Counted from the stretch's first letter, positions 53,109-63,341 are shown. The stretch: DNA of 64,000 nucleotides from Oricola thermophila (GCF_013358405.1 NZ_CP054836.1:3534001-3598000), one strand, 5' to 3'. Numbers and translations are program-made. The notes: generated by a model not told the origin, from the sequence alone.

Positions 53109-54495
53109 AGTCCATCGTCTCTTCGTCCTGGGACGTCCCACCTTCGACGTCGACCATGCCCGGGCCTGCAGCCCGGCGGCGATCTCGCTGTTGCGTGACA
53201 GCGGCGTGCAGTTCACCGGCGATGGCGACATGCTGTTCGACAACGCGCAGGTGGCCGCGGCCATAGAGGCCAGCGCGGGCGATGCGGCCGACGGCGTGAT
53301 CGTCATCCAGTCGACCTTCACCGATGCCGAAGCGATCTGCATGATCGCCGAACGGTTCGGCGGTCCGCTTCGCATCTGGGCGCTGCCGGAACCGCGGACC
53401 GGCGGGCGCCTGCGCCTCAACGCCTTCTGCGGCCTCAACCTCGCGGCCCACGCACTCGGCCTGCGAAACAGGGAATTCGTTCCGCTCTACGCTGCGCCGG
53501 AGCGGCCGGGGACGGCGGAGCGGGTGAAGGCATGGCTGAAGGCCTCGCCGCTTCCCGCGCCCGTCACGCGCGAACCCCGCGAGACGGCGTCGCAGGCCGG
53601 AGAGGCGGCGCTTCGCGCGCTGCGCGGTATGCGGATCGGGCGCATCGGCGAGCATCCGGCCGGATTCGACACCTGCGCATACAGCGACGAGGGGCTGGAC
53701 GCGCTCGCCCGGGTTCGCGTCGAGACGATCGGGCTGGACCGGCTGTTCGACGCGGCAAGGGCCGTTCCGGAAGACGAGGTCGGGCAGGTCCGCGCGGATC
53801 TCGCCGATGTCGCCGGGATCGCCGATGTCGACCAGGCGGAGCTCGACCGCTCGCTGCGCCTGCGCGGCGCGCTCGACCGGCTGAAGGCCGAGGGGCGCTA
53901 CGACGCCTTCGCCATCCGCTGCTGGCCGGAGACCTTCACCGAGTATGGCGGCGCCGTTTGCGGGCCGGTGGCGATGATGGGCGAGAAGCGGACGCCCTGC
54001 GCCTGCGAGGCCGATGTCCACGGCGCGATCAGCGCCTACATGCTCCAGGCGATCGCGGGCGAGCCGGCCTTTCTTGCCGATATCGTCGACATCGATGCCG
54101 ACGACGATACCGCTGTATTGTGGCATTGCGGCCAGGCACCGCGATCGATGGCGCGGCGCGCGGAACCGGTCGCGGCCACGATCCACTCGAACCGGAAAAT
54201 GCCGCTGCTGTTCCAGTTCGCGCTGAAGCCGGGGCGGGTGACGCTCGCCCGCATCAGCCAGGCCGGCGGGCGGCTGACGATGGCCGTCGCCACCGGGGAG
54301 ATGCTGGACGCGCCGCCCTCCTTCGGCGGCACCTCGGGCGTGTTGCGCCTCGACGTGCCGGCAGCCGCCTTTCTCGAAAACATGCTGGGCGCCACGCTCG
54401 AGCACCATGTCGCGCTCGCCTACGGCGACCACCGCGATGCGCTCGAACACGTGGCGCGCGAGCTCCGTCTTCCCGTTCTGGATCTCACGCCATGA
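53101..54495 (+). CDS. L-fucose/L-arabinose isomerase-like protein
   Basis: 464 residues. Fits the fucose-isomerase superfamily: metal-binding type blocks AIRCWPE, CACEADVHG and LWHCGQAP in the C-terminal half. In sulfo-EMP2 gene clusters an isomerase of this superfamily converts sulfoquinovose to sulfofructose, which would feed the neighbouring kinase. ATG 53101 overlaps the aldolase stop by eight bases. Substrate is inferred. Confidence 0.75.
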   Translation: MAEVHRLFVLGRPTFDVDHARACSPAAISLLRDSGVQFTGDGDMLFDNAQVAAAIEASAGDAADGVIVIQSTFTDAEAICMIAERFGGPLRIWALPEPRTGGRLRLNAFCGLNLAAHALGLRNREFVPLYAAPERPGTAERVKAWLKASPLPAPVTREPRETASQAGEAALRALRGMRIGRIGEHPAGFDTCAYSDEGLDALARVRVETIGLDRLFDAARAVPEDEVGQVRADLADVAGIADVDQAELDRSLRLRGALDRLKAEGRYDAFAIRCWPETFTEYGGAVCGPVAMMGEKRTPCACEADVHGAISAYMLQAIAGEPAFLADIVDIDADDDTAVLWHCGQAPRSMARRAEPVAATIHSNRKMPLLFQFALKPGRVTLARISQAGGRLTMAVATGEMLDAPPSFGGTSGVLRLDVPAAAFLENMLGATLEHHVALAYGDHRDALEHVARELRLPVLDLTP

Positions 54496-55595
54496 CAGTC
54501 AAATACGCAATCATCGGCTCCGGCATGATGGGCCAGGAGCATATCCGCAATATCGGGCTCGTGGAGGGCGCGCGGATCACGGCGGTCGCCGAGCCGGACG
54601 CGGCCATGCGTGCCGCGGCGGCGGCGCTGGTGCCGGGCGATGTCGCATTTTGCGAGGACTACCGCGAGCTGCTGAAACGCGCGGACGCGGACGCGTTCGT
54701 GGTGGCCTCGCCCAACCACACCCATGCCGAGATCCTCGACCGGCTGATCGAGGACGGGCGGCCGGTCCTCGTCGAGAAGCCGGTGGTGAAGGACCGGGAG
54801 GAGGCGCGCCGCATCGCCGACAAGGCGGCCGGCCGCGACGCGCCGATCTGGGTGGCGATGGAATATCGCTACATGCCCGGCGTCACCCGCCTGCTGGCGG
54901 ACCTGAAGGCCGGGCGCGCGGGGCGCGTTCACATGGTCTCGATCACGGAGCGGCGCTTTCCCTTCCTGCCGAAGGTGGGCAACTGGAACCGGTTCAACGC
55001 CTCGTCGGGCGGAACGCTGGTGGAGAAATGCTGCCACTTCTTCGACCTGATGCGGCTGATGACCGGGGCGGAGCCGGCCAGGATCCACGCCATCGGCGGG
55101 CAGGCCATCAACCATCTCGACGAATCCTATGACGGACGGGTGCCCGACGTGCTCGACCACAGCTTCGTCACCATCGAGTTCTCGAACGGCGTCGCCGCGA
55201 TGCTCGAACTGTGCATGTTCGCCGAGGGGTCGCATTTCCAGGAGCGGGTCAGCGCGATCGGCGCCGAGGCGCTGCTGGAGGCGCGGGTGCCGGGGCCGGG
55301 CCGCTTCGAGCCGGACGGGCAGTGCAAGCATGCCGAATACGCGATCGCGGACCGCGCTTCGCGCAGGGAAACGGTCGAGGTGATGGAGGTCGACCCCGAG
55401 ATACTGGCGCGCGGCGACCATCACGGCTCGACCTACTACCAGCATCTCGGCTTCAACCGGATGGTCCGCGAGGGCGGCGCGCCGGAGGTGAGCCTCGAGG
55501 ACGGGCTGAAGGCCGTCGCCATGGGGCTGGCGGCGCAGCGCTCGATCGCCGAGCGCCAGCCGGTCGATCTCGATGCGACCAACTACCCGGCGTGA
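54492..55595 (+). CDS. Gfo/Idh/MocA family oxidoreductase
   Basis: 367 residues. Rossmann motif IIGSGMMGQEHI, EKPV at the end of the NAD domain, and a C-terminal EGG.. type sheet domain with KCCHFFDLMRLM. Overlaps the isomerase stop (ATGA). Could be a sugar dehydrogenase, or an NAD-dependent glycosidase of the sulfoquinovosidase (GH188) type reported next to isomerase/kinase/aldolase sets; sequence alone does not decide. Confidence 0.8.
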   Translation: MTVKYAIIGSGMMGQEHIRNIGLVEGARITAVAEPDAAMRAAAAALVPGDVAFCEDYRELLKRADADAFVVASPNHTHAEILDRLIEDGRPVLVEKPVVKDREEARRIADKAAGRDAPIWVAMEYRYMPGVTRLLADLKAGRAGRVHMVSITERRFPFLPKVGNWNRFNASSGGTLVEKCCHFFDLMRLMTGAEPARIHAIGGQAINHLDESYDGRVPDVLDHSFVTIEFSNGVAAMLELCMFAEGSHFQERVSAIGAEALLEARVPGPGRFEPDGQCKHAEYAIADRASRRETVEVMEVDPEILARGDHHGSTYYQHLGFNRMVREGGAPEVSLEDGLKAVAMGLAAQRSIAERQPVDLDATNYPA

Positions 55596-56088
55596 CGCGA
55601 TCGCGGCCGGGCCGGCAGGTTGCATGAAAACGCGTCGCGGATACTGCACCGCGACCGTGGCCCGTTTCCCGAACGAAACAACGCCGTGTCGAAATCCGGA
55701 TCGCGTCATGTAAAGGCCGGGACCGCGAATCCGGGCGCGATTCGAACATTCCGGCTCAGCTTGCCGGTCCGCGCGACAGCGGGCGAATAAACCCGAATTC
55801 TTCTTTCAAATTTTTTGAAACTTGATTCCGCAAGCGCTTTGGACCAAGCTTTTTATTCGAGGGAGGAGAGCCTCGAGGATGTGCGGCTCGCAGGTTTGCG
55901 ACCGACCAACGCCTTCGGCGCACCGCCCCTGAACGGAGCGTGCCCAGGGCCTTGACGGTCGTCGCTCCATGCAGCGTTCCGCGGGTTCAGGATCGCAATG
56001 TCCCGGAATTCTCGCCCGGGCCCGCCGAAAGCGGAGCCATGTCCGAGAGGATCGTGTTCCCCGGCTCATTCCAACGGGAGGAAAGCGA
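55596..56088. other. Long leader of the ABC importer operon
   Basis: No gene over 493 bp. The AT-rich stretch 55790-55860 stands out from GC-rich surroundings and should hold the promoter, together with two operator-like palindromes (55804-55820 and 55832-55839). Confidence 0.5.
55804..55839. promoter_or_regulatory. Palindrome and LacI-type operator core
   Basis: TTTCAAA-TTT-TTTGAAA (55804-55820) is a perfect inverted repeat; AAGCGCTT (55832-55839) within CCGCAAGCGCTTTGG is the classical LacI-family operator core. No LacI-family gene is near; the regulator lies elsewhere. Confidence 0.5.
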
Positions 56089-57432
56089 ATGCGCATCATT
56101 GCCAAACTGACCGGGACCATGCTGCTCTCAGCCAGCATGGTCACGCTCGCCCAGGCCGACACGATCCGGTTCTGGACGACGGAAGAGCAGCCTGAACGGT
56201 TGGCGGTCCAGGAAAAGATCGCCGCGGCCTTCAAGGAGAAGACCGGCCACGATGTCGAGGTGATCCCGGTGACGGAAAGCGACCTGGGAACGCGCGCGAC
56301 CGCGGCCTTTGCAGCCGGCGACCTGCCGGACGTGATCTACCTGACCCTGCAATATGTGCTGCCATGGGCCGAGGCGGGAATCCTCGACGTGGAGACCAAC
56401 GGCGACATCGTCGAGGAACTCGGCGTCGACACGTTCCAGGCCGGCGCGGTCTCGATGGCCGATTTCGACGGCCTGACGGCGGCGGTTCCCGTCGACGGCT
56501 GGACGCAGATGATCGTCTACCGCAAGGACCTGTTCGACGCGGCCGGCCTTGCGGCGCCCGATTCCTACGCGAACATCACCGCGGCAATCGAGAAGCTGCA
56601 CAATCCGCCGGAAATTTACGGTTTCGTCGCGGCGACCAAGGTCGACGAGAACTTCATGAGCCAGGTGCTCGAGCACGTCTTTCTCGCCAACGGGGTCTCG
56701 CCGGTCGACAGTGACGGCTTCGCACCGCTGGACGAGGCGAAGACGACGGAGGTGCTGGAATTCTACAAGGCGCTGGCCGAAGCGTCGCCGCCCGGCGACC
56801 TGTTCTGGCAGCAGTCGCGCGAGCTCTACTTCTCCGGCAATGCCGCGATGATCATCTGGTCGCCCTTCATTCTCGACGAACTGGCCGGGCTTCGCGATTC
56901 CGCGCCGCCTACCATCAATGACGATCCGACATCGGCGGAACTGGCGTCGAAGACCGACGTGGTCACGACCTTCTCCGGTCCGTCCAACCCGGACGGGGCC
57001 GCGTGGGCGGACGTGCGCTACCTTGGCGTCACGTCGGATGCGAATACGGACGTCGCCGCCGAGTTCGTGAAGTTCTCCATGGACGAGGGCTATCTCGACA
57101 CGCTGTCGATGGCGCCGGAAGGCAAGTTCCCGGTCCGCACCGGCACGGCTGACGAGCCGAACAAGTTCGTCGAGGGCTGGTCGCAACTGCCGGTGGGCGT
57201 CGACCGCAAGGCGCCGCTGTCTGAACTCTATCCGGCGGAGACCGTGTCGCGGATCACCACCGGCCTGGAGACGGCGGACCGCTGGGGCGTGAAGGAAGGC
57301 CAGCTCTCCCTTGCCTCCAAGATCATCAACAGCCAGATCATCAACCGGGTCGTTCGCCAGTATATCGACGGGGAAATCGACGCGGCGACGGCCGTGGCCA
57401 TGATGAACGAACAACTCGCGGCAGTGGACTGA
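56089..57432 (+). CDS. ABC importer sugar-binding protein (family 1)
   Basis: 447 residues. Signal peptide 1-22 (GTMLLSASMVTLAQA), then a large cluster-B binding fold (TIRFWTTEEQPERLAV, LPDVIYLTLQYVLPWAEAG, GWTQMIVYRKDLFDAAGL). ATG 56089 follows GGGAGGAAA. Periplasmic receptor for a di- or oligosaccharide or glycoside imported by the two permeases downstream. Confidence 0.9.
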   Translation: MRIIAKLTGTMLLSASMVTLAQADTIRFWTTEEQPERLAVQEKIAAAFKEKTGHDVEVIPVTESDLGTRATAAFAAGDLPDVIYLTLQYVLPWAEAGILDVETNGDIVEELGVDTFQAGAVSMADFDGLTAAVPVDGWTQMIVYRKDLFDAAGLAAPDSYANITAAIEKLHNPPEIYGFVAATKVDENFMSQVLEHVFLANGVSPVDSDGFAPLDEAKTTEVLEFYKALAEASPPGDLFWQQSRELYFSGNAAMIIWSPFILDELAGLRDSAPPTINDDPTSAELASKTDVVTTFSGPSNPDGAAWADVRYLGVTSDANTDVAAEFVKFSMDEGYLDTLSMAPEGKFPVRTGTADEPNKFVEGWSQLPVGVDRKAPLSELYPAETVSRITTGLETADRWGVKEGQLSLASKIINSQIINRVVRQYIDGEIDAATAVAMMNEQLAAVD

Positions 57433-57508
57433 CCTCCCGACGCAAATGCGGGCGGCCCCGGCCGCCCGTCCGTTCCGCCGGCACCGAACACCAATCCCGG
57501 TCCAGTCC

Positions 57509-58828
57509 ATGAACCAAGCCGTCGAACGCACCGCAGGCACCGCCAAGCCGCCTGCCGGCCCGCCGAAAGCCATCGGCCCGCTGGCCCGGCGCGAGCGGAA
57601 TCTCGCCTATTCCATGTTGCTGCCGACCTTCGCAATCGTGATGGCGGTGGTGCTGGCGCCGCTGCTGGCCAATTTCTGGATCTCGTTCAAGCCGGTCGGG
57701 CTGGGAGACCTGCGCGCCGCCACGCTGTTCGTCAACGAGCGGATGAGGGGCGACCTGGAGGCGCCCGGCGACACGGCGACACTGGAATACCGGCTGCGCA
57801 ATTCGTCCCAGGACAAGCCGCTGCGCGACGTCAGCTTCACGGACACGCTGCCGGAAGGCCTGAGCGTGACAGGCGATACGGACCCGCGCTGCAGCCTGGA
57901 GGGCCGCGAATTGCGCTGCGTCCTCGGCGAGGTCGAAGCCCGGTTCCGCGATACGATCCGCATCGAGGTGACGGTGGAGCAGGCCTATATCGACAATCCG
58001 GTTGCCGTGCGCGCCAGCGAGGCGATCCCGCAAGTCACCTCGGACAACGTGCTCACGAATTTCGAGTTCACGCTCGAGAATTTCGACAAGGTCTTCTCGG
58101 CATCCGAATTCTGGCACGTGATGCGCGTGACGGTCTACTACACCGTCTTCGCGACGCTGGGCGCGATCATCCTCGGCCTGTTCGCCGCGCAGATCCTAAA
58201 CACCGCCTTTGCCGGGCGGACGGCGCTTCGGGGCCTGTTCCTGTTTCCCTATGTCGCGCCGGTGATCGCCGTCGCCTTTACCTGGGTGCTGCTGCTCGAC
58301 CCGTTCTCGGGCGCCTTCAACGCGATCCTGCGCCAGATCGGCGCGATCGAGCAGCCGATCAACTTCCTCGGCCAGCGTGCTGTCCCGGTCGATTTCTTCG
58401 GTCTCAGGTTCAACTTTCCCGTCGCGCTGACCACGATCATCATGATCGAGGCGTGGCGCAGCTTCCCTCTGTCCTTCCTGTTCATCCTGGCGCGAATGCA
58501 GTCGATTTCCGCTGACCTGTACGAAGCGGCCGAGATGGATGGCGCCTCGCCGCTGCAACAGTTCTGGTACATCTCGCTGCCGCAGCTGGTCGGGATCCTG
58601 GCGATCCTGTTCCTGCTGCGCTTCATCTGGAGCTTCAACAATTTCGACGACATCTTCCTGCTGACCGGCGGCGCAGCGGGCACGCGCACGCTGACGGTGA
58701 ACGTCTACGAGCAGGCCTTCGCCATCTCCAACCTGGGCGCCGGCGCGGCGGTGGCCGTGGTGGTGTTCCTGGTGCTGCTGTGCTTCTCGATCGTCATCTT
58801 CAAATATTCGCCGCGGGACGAGGGCTGA
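57509..58828 (+). CDS. MalF-type permease with a DUF11-like periplasmic insert
   Basis: 439 residues. After the first membrane segment (about 33-60) comes an unusual soluble segment, residues about 88-158 (TLEYRLRNSS...VSFTDTLPEGL...IRIEVTVEQA), with the beta-strand pattern of DUF11/CARDB Ig-like domains. It corresponds in place to the periplasmic loop of MalF. The rest is a standard permease with the EAA loop AAEMDGASPLQQFWYISLPQL. ATG 57509 is preferred to an upstream start at 57446. Confidence 0.88.
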   Translation: MNQAVERTAGTAKPPAGPPKAIGPLARRERNLAYSMLLPTFAIVMAVVLAPLLANFWISFKPVGLGDLRAATLFVNERMRGDLEAPGDTATLEYRLRNSSQDKPLRDVSFTDTLPEGLSVTGDTDPRCSLEGRELRCVLGEVEARFRDTIRIEVTVEQAYIDNPVAVRASEAIPQVTSDNVLTNFEFTLENFDKVFSASEFWHVMRVTVYYTVFATLGAIILGLFAAQILNTAFAGRTALRGLFLFPYVAPVIAVAFTWVLLLDPFSGAFNAILRQIGAIEQPINFLGQRAVPVDFFGLRFNFPVALTTIIMIEAWRSFPLSFLFILARMQSISADLYEAAEMDGASPLQQFWYISLPQLVGILAILFLLRFIWSFNNFDDIFLLTGGAAGTRTLTVNVYEQAFAISNLGAGAAVAVVVFLVLLCFSIVIFKYSPRDEG

Positions 58829-58831
58829 CGG

Positions 58832-60061
58832 ATGCGACCGGGCGCGGGAACATTGCTGGGGATTGCGGTCGGCGCCGTATGGGGCACCGTCTGGATGATG
58901 CTGATCGCGGTCGTCTTCATGCTCGTGTCGGGCGCGATCACGGCACCGCCGGCGGGCGCGGCGATGCTCGCGGGCGCGGTCTGCGGCGGACTGATCTCGG
59001 CATTTCCGCCGGCCGCCCGCACGCCGGGATTGAAGATCGCGGCCATCGGATCGGTCATCATCGTTCTCGGCATGGCGACCCTGGGCAGACCGCTGGGACT
59101 GCCGGTCTCGACAGCGCCGGCCGCGCAGACGGTCGCGATCGCCGCCTTCGTGCTGATGACCTGGTTCGCCATCGACCGGTGCATGCGCGGCGCGCCGTCC
59201 GGCCGGCCGACCCGCTACCAGTTCGAAACGATCCTGATCCGTCTCGCCAAGGGTCTCGGCCTGGTCTTCTTCACGACAATGGTCGCCCTGCCATTCTACG
59301 TGATGGTCATGACGAGCCTGAAGAACCAGGCGGAGCTGATCGCCAATCCGCTGGACTTCTCGCTCGACCTCGCGCAGGGACCGGCGGGACTGTTCCGCTC
59401 CTATATCGAACTGTTCACCACCTACCACTTCGGCACCTTCCTGCTGAACACGGCCATCGTCTCCGTCGGCACCGTGATCATCACGCTGAGCTTCGCCGTA
59501 CCCGGCGCCTACGCGGTCGCGCGGCTGCGGTTCCCCGGACAGGCGTTCCTGTCGCGGTCCATCCTGCTCATCTACATGGTGCCGAGCATCGTGCTGGTGA
59601 TCCCGCTCTACTCGGTTTTCTCGCAGCTCGGGCTGCGCAACTCGCTGCTCGGCCTGTTGATCGTCTATCCCGCCACCACGATTCCCGTGGCGCTCTACAT
59701 GCTGCAGGGCCATTTCCGCGGCATCCCGTCGGAACTGGAGGAGGCCGGGCTGATGGACGGGCTGACGCGCGCCGGCGTGATCGCCAAGATCACCATGCCG
59801 CTGGCGCTTCCGGCGCTGGCCTCGGTCGCGCTCTACGTCTTCATGATCGCCTGGAACGAGTTCCTGTTCGCCTTCATGTTCCTCGACAATCTCGACATGT
59901 TCACGCTGTCCCGCGGCGTGGTTTCCCTCAATTCGTCCGAAGTGCCGCGCCAGCACCTCATGGCCGGCGCGGTCATCGCCACCGTGCCAGTCCTGGTGCT
60001 CTTCCTTTGGTTCGAACGCTTCCTGGTTTCAGGCCTGACGGCTGGCGGCGTGAAAGGCTGA
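58832..60061 (+). CDS. MalG-type permease with N-terminal membrane extension
   Basis: 409 residues, about 130 more than a usual MalG. Residues 1-125 hold three or four extra hydrophobic segments (WGTVWMMLIAVVFMLV, LIAAIGSVIIVLG-like, VAIAAFVLMTWFAI). The permease core follows with EAGLMDGLTRAGVIAKITMPLA as the EAA loop. Three bases after the previous stop. Confidence 0.88.
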   Translation: MRPGAGTLLGIAVGAVWGTVWMMLIAVVFMLVSGAITAPPAGAAMLAGAVCGGLISAFPPAARTPGLKIAAIGSVIIVLGMATLGRPLGLPVSTAPAAQTVAIAAFVLMTWFAIDRCMRGAPSGRPTRYQFETILIRLAKGLGLVFFTTMVALPFYVMVMTSLKNQAELIANPLDFSLDLAQGPAGLFRSYIELFTTYHFGTFLLNTAIVSVGTVIITLSFAVPGAYAVARLRFPGQAFLSRSILLIYMVPSIVLVIPLYSVFSQLGLRNSLLGLLIVYPATTIPVALYMLQGHFRGIPSELEEAGLMDGLTRAGVIAKITMPLALPALASVALYVFMIAWNEFLFAFMFLDNLDMFTLSRGVVSLNSSEVPRQHLMAGAVIATVPVLVLFLWFERFLVSGLTAGGVKG

Positions 60062-60065
60062 CTGC

Positions 60066-61349
60066 ATGACCAACGACCTGGAAAACCGCGCAATCGCAAT
60101 ACTGAAGGCGAACGACCGCGGGGGCTATACCGTGCCGACCGCGGGCCTCTATCCCTACCAGTGGAACTGGGACTCCGCCTTTGCCGCGCTCGGCTTCGCG
60201 ACATTCGACCGCGACCGCGCCTGGCGCGAGATCGAGACCCTCTTCGACGGACAGTGGGAGGACGGCATGGTTCCCCACATCATCTTCCGGAAGAACGATC
60301 CGGGCTATTTTCCCGGTCCCGACATCTGGGGTTCGCGCACGGAGCCGCCGACCTCCGGTCACTCGCAGCCGCCCGTCGTCGCCTCGGTGGCACGCTGGCT
60401 GGTCGAGACCGGCGGGCGCGAGGACGAGCGCCGCGCGCACGAGATGTTCCCCAAGCTAATGGCCTGGCACGAATGGTGGCACTGCTACCGCGATCCAGAC
60501 GAGACCGGACTGGTCGGAATCGTGCATCCTTGGGAATCCGGGCGCGACAATTGCCCGGACTGGGATATCGGGATGAACAACATCGTCGTTCCTGACGATC
60601 TCGGCACCTATCACCGCCGCGACACCGACTGGGTGGACCCGTCCGAGCGGCCGACGCAGGAGACCTACGATCGATACCTCACCATCGTGAAATTCGGCCG
60701 CGAATGCGGCTGGGACCACGACATCGTGGTGCGCGAGGGACCGTTCTTCATGGCCGATCCCTGCGTGCAGTTCGTATTGATGCGTGCCGATCGCGACCTC
60801 ATGGCGCTGGCCGAACGGTTCGACGATGCGCGTGCACGTGGCCGGATCGCGGACTGGGTGGCCCGCGACGAGGCCGGAGCGCAGGCAATGTGGAGCGACG
60901 AGGCGTGCGGGTTCGTCGCCACCGACCTTCGCACCGGAAGCAAGTCGCCGGCCATCACCAACGCTTCCATGCTGGCCTTCTACGGTGGCGCGGGAACGGA
61001 GGAGCAACGCGCGGAAATGGTCCGCCATGCACGCGAGATCCTCGACGGCTGCCGCTACGTGTTCCCGAGCTGGGACCCGCGCCACGAGGGTTTCGAGCAG
61101 CGGCGCTACTGGCGGGGGCCGGTCTGGTCGGTGATGAACTGGATGATGGCAGCCGGATTCGAACGTCACGGCCTTGCCGACCTGGCCATGCGCGTGCGCC
61201 GCGACACGCTGGCGATGGTCCGCCAGTCCGGCTTCTTCGAATATTTCGATCCGCTGACCGGCGAGGGGCTGGGCGGTCCCAACTTCACTTGGACCGCCGC
61301 CATCCACCTTGCACTGGTCAGCGAACACGGTGCGGCCGAGGTGGCCTGA
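60066..61349 (+). CDS. GH63/MGH1-like glycoside hydrolase
   Basis: 427 residues, alpha/alpha-barrel hydrolase: [52 protein letters not shown] and [14 protein letters not shown] match the mannosylglycerate/glucosylglycerate hydrolase-like branch of GH63. No signal peptide, so it acts in the cytoplasm on the imported glycoside. Lying between the permeases and the ATPase of the importer, it hints that the import substrate is a small alpha-glycoside such as a glycosylglycerate. Confidence 0.82.
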   Translation: MTNDLENRAIAILKANDRGGYTVPTAGLYPYQWNWDSAFAALGFATFDRDRAWREIETLFDGQWEDGMVPHIIFRKNDPGYFPGPDIWGSRTEPPTSGHSQPPVVASVARWLVETGGREDERRAHEMFPKLMAWHEWWHCYRDPDETGLVGIVHPWESGRDNCPDWDIGMNNIVVPDDLGTYHRRDTDWVDPSERPTQETYDRYLTIVKFGRECGWDHDIVVREGPFFMADPCVQFVLMRADRDLMALAERFDDARARGRIADWVARDEAGAQAMWSDEACGFVATDLRTGSKSPAITNASMLAFYGGAGTEEQRAEMVRHAREILDGCRYVFPSWDPRHEGFEQRRYWRGPVWSVMNWMMAAGFERHGLADLAMRVRRDTLAMVRQSGFFEYFDPLTGEGLGGPNFTWTAAIHLALVSEHGAAEVA

Positions 61350-61360
61350 AAGGAAGACCC

Positions 61361-62413
61361 ATGGGATCGATCACGCTGCAGAAAGTGGAAAAATGGTTCG
61401 GCGAGCTGCAGGTCATCAAGGGCGTCGACCTCGAGATCGACGACGGCGAGTTCGTCATCTTCGTCGGCCCTTCCGGATGCGGGAAGTCCACGCTGTTGCG
61501 ACTGATATCGGGGCTCGAGGAAGTGTCGCGCGGAAGGATACTGATCGACGGAAGGGACGTGACCGCCGCCGTGCCGTCGGAACGCCAACTGTCCATGGTG
61601 TTCCAGTCCTATGCCCTGTATCCGCACATGACGGTGGGAGAGAACATGGGGTTCGGGCTGAAGACGGCCGGACACCCGAAATCCGAGATCGCCGAGCGGG
61701 TGGCCGATGCCGCGCGCATCCTGAAACTCGAGGACTATCTCGACCGCAAGCCGAAGCAGCTTTCCGGCGGGCAGCGCCAGCGCGTCGCCATCGGCCGCGC
61801 CATCACGCGCAAGCCTGTCGGCTTCCTGTTCGACGAGCCGCTTTCCAACCTCGATGCCGCGCTGCGTGTGGAAATGCGCTTCGAAATCGCCAAGCTGCAC
61901 GAGACGCTGGGGACGACCATCGTTTACGTGACCCACGACCAGGTCGAGGCGATGACGCTCGCCGACAAGATCGTGGTGCTCAGGGATGGCGCGATCATGC
62001 AGGTCGGCTCGCCGCGCACGCTGTACGAGAAACCGGAAAACCTGTTCGTGGCCCAGTTCATCGGTTCGCCGAAGATGAACATCCTGCCGTGCTCCACCGG
62101 CGACGGAAAGTTTCACCTGCCCGGCCAGGGCAGCGGGCCGTTCGACCGCGGACCGGGAAAGGCCGCGGTCAAGCTCGGCATCCGGCCGGAACACATAGAA
62201 CTGACCGACCCGGAGGGGGCGGTGTGCCGGGGTCGTGTCGAGGTGACGGAATATCTCGGTGCCGACACCTATCTCTATCTCGATTGCGGCGAGGCGGGAC
62301 AGCTGGTCGTGCGCACCGATGACGCGCCCGCTGACATCAGGGGCAGGACGGTGGGCCTGTCCTTCGATCCGGCACGGCTGCATTTCTTCGATTCCGAGGG
62401 GCGAGTCGTCTAG
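61361..62413 (+). CDS. ABC importer ATPase (MsmK/UgpC type)
   Basis: 350 residues. Walker [11 protein letters not shown]-loop VFQSYALYP, signature [14 protein letters not shown], Walker [13 protein letters not shown] and switch His VTHDQVEAM, then a C-terminal TOBE/OB regulatory domain ([11 protein letters not shown]). ATG 61361 after GGAAGA. Energises the 56.1-60.1 kb importer. Confidence 0.92.
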   Translation: MGSITLQKVEKWFGELQVIKGVDLEIDDGEFVIFVGPSGCGKSTLLRLISGLEEVSRGRILIDGRDVTAAVPSERQLSMVFQSYALYPHMTVGENMGFGLKTAGHPKSEIAERVADAARILKLEDYLDRKPKQLSGGQRQRVAIGRAITRKPVGFLFDEPLSNLDAALRVEMRFEIAKLHETLGTTIVYVTHDQVEAMTLADKIVVLRDGAIMQVGSPRTLYEKPENLFVAQFIGSPKMNILPCSTGDGKFHLPGQGSGPFDRGPGKAAVKLGIRPEHIELTDPEGAVCRGRVEVTEYLGADTYLYLDCGEAGQLVVRTDDAPADIRGRTVGLSFDPARLHFFDSEGRVV

Positions 62414-62588
62414 GAAACGCCTTCCGGTCGGGACGGCGGAAGCGGAACCCGGAGACGAATGCCCTTTCCTCCGAGGGAACCCGGCGCTATCAACGGTGCG
62501 CGAGCCGTCAGGGGCAGGCCCAGGCGGTCCTGGCTCGCGATCGTCGGACGCCGCCGATGCGGTACGGGCCAAGCGGGGAACAAGCACG

Positions 62589-63287
62589 ATGACCGGCCAC
62601 TTTTTCGATATGCCCGAACTCCCGGCAATTCCCGTCAGGGGGGCGGACAGGACTTTTCCCGTTCGGCGGATATTCTGCGTCGGCCGGAACTATGCGGCGC
62701 ATGCCGCCGAGATGGGGCATGAGGTGGATCGCGAGGCGCCGTTCTACTTCACGAAATCGCCCTTCGCGCTGGCGCACTCCGGGGCGACGATTCCCTATCC
62801 TCCGGGAACCGGGAATTTCCACCACGAAATGGAACTCGCGCTGGCCATCGGCAAACCGGTGTTCAGGGCGGGGCCGGAAGAGGCCGCCCGTGCGATCTTC
62901 GGCTATGCCTGCGCTCTCGACATGACGCGGCGGGACCTTCAGCAGGCAGAACGCGTCAAGCAGCGCCCGTGGGATCTCGGCAAGGACGCGGAGAACTCGG
63001 CCGTCGTGGCGCCGATCACCCGCGCCGCGGAATTCGGCGCGGTCGGCGACCAGCGCATACACCTCGAGGTCAACGGCCGGACACGGCAGGATGCAACCTT
63101 GGCGGAGATGATCTGGAAGGTCGACGAAATCATCAGCCACCTGTCCGGCTTCTATCATCTGGCTCCCGGCGACGTGATCATGACCGGCACGCCGGCCGGG
63201 GTCGGACCCGTGGTCGCCGGCGACCGGATCACCGGCGGCATCGACGGTCTCGACGATATCGCGCTGACGATCGGCGAGCCGGAATGA
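62589..63287 (+). CDS. Fumarylacetoacetate hydrolase family protein
   Basis: 232 residues. FAH-fold: FCVGRNYAAHAAEMG, metal residues in FHHEMELALAIG and DMTRRDLQ, and MTGTPAGVGPVVAGD. Family members hydrolyse or decarboxylate keto acids (fumarylpyruvate, 2-keto-3-deoxy sugar acids). In other rhizobia a protein of this family (GguC) follows gguAB; here it is 25 kb away. ATG 62589; no strong ribosome site. Confidence 0.88.
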   Translation: MTGHFFDMPELPAIPVRGADRTFPVRRIFCVGRNYAAHAAEMGHEVDREAPFYFTKSPFALAHSGATIPYPPGTGNFHHEMELALAIGKPVFRAGPEEAARAIFGYACALDMTRRDLQQAERVKQRPWDLGKDAENSAVVAPITRAAEFGAVGDQRIHLEVNGRTRQDATLAEMIWKVDEIISHLSGFYHLAPGDVIMTGTPAGVGPVVAGDRITGGIDGLDDIALTIGEPE

Positions 63288-63341
63288 CGCGCCTTCTCCT
63301 CTCGCGCGGCTGAAGGGTGTTGCCGACGGCACGCGGCTTTC

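Noticed and set aside
58196..59956. 586-codon minus-strand frame opposite the ABC permeases
   Set aside because: Antisense shadow rich in Gln, Arg, Asp and His; the sense strand has two permeases with EAA loops.
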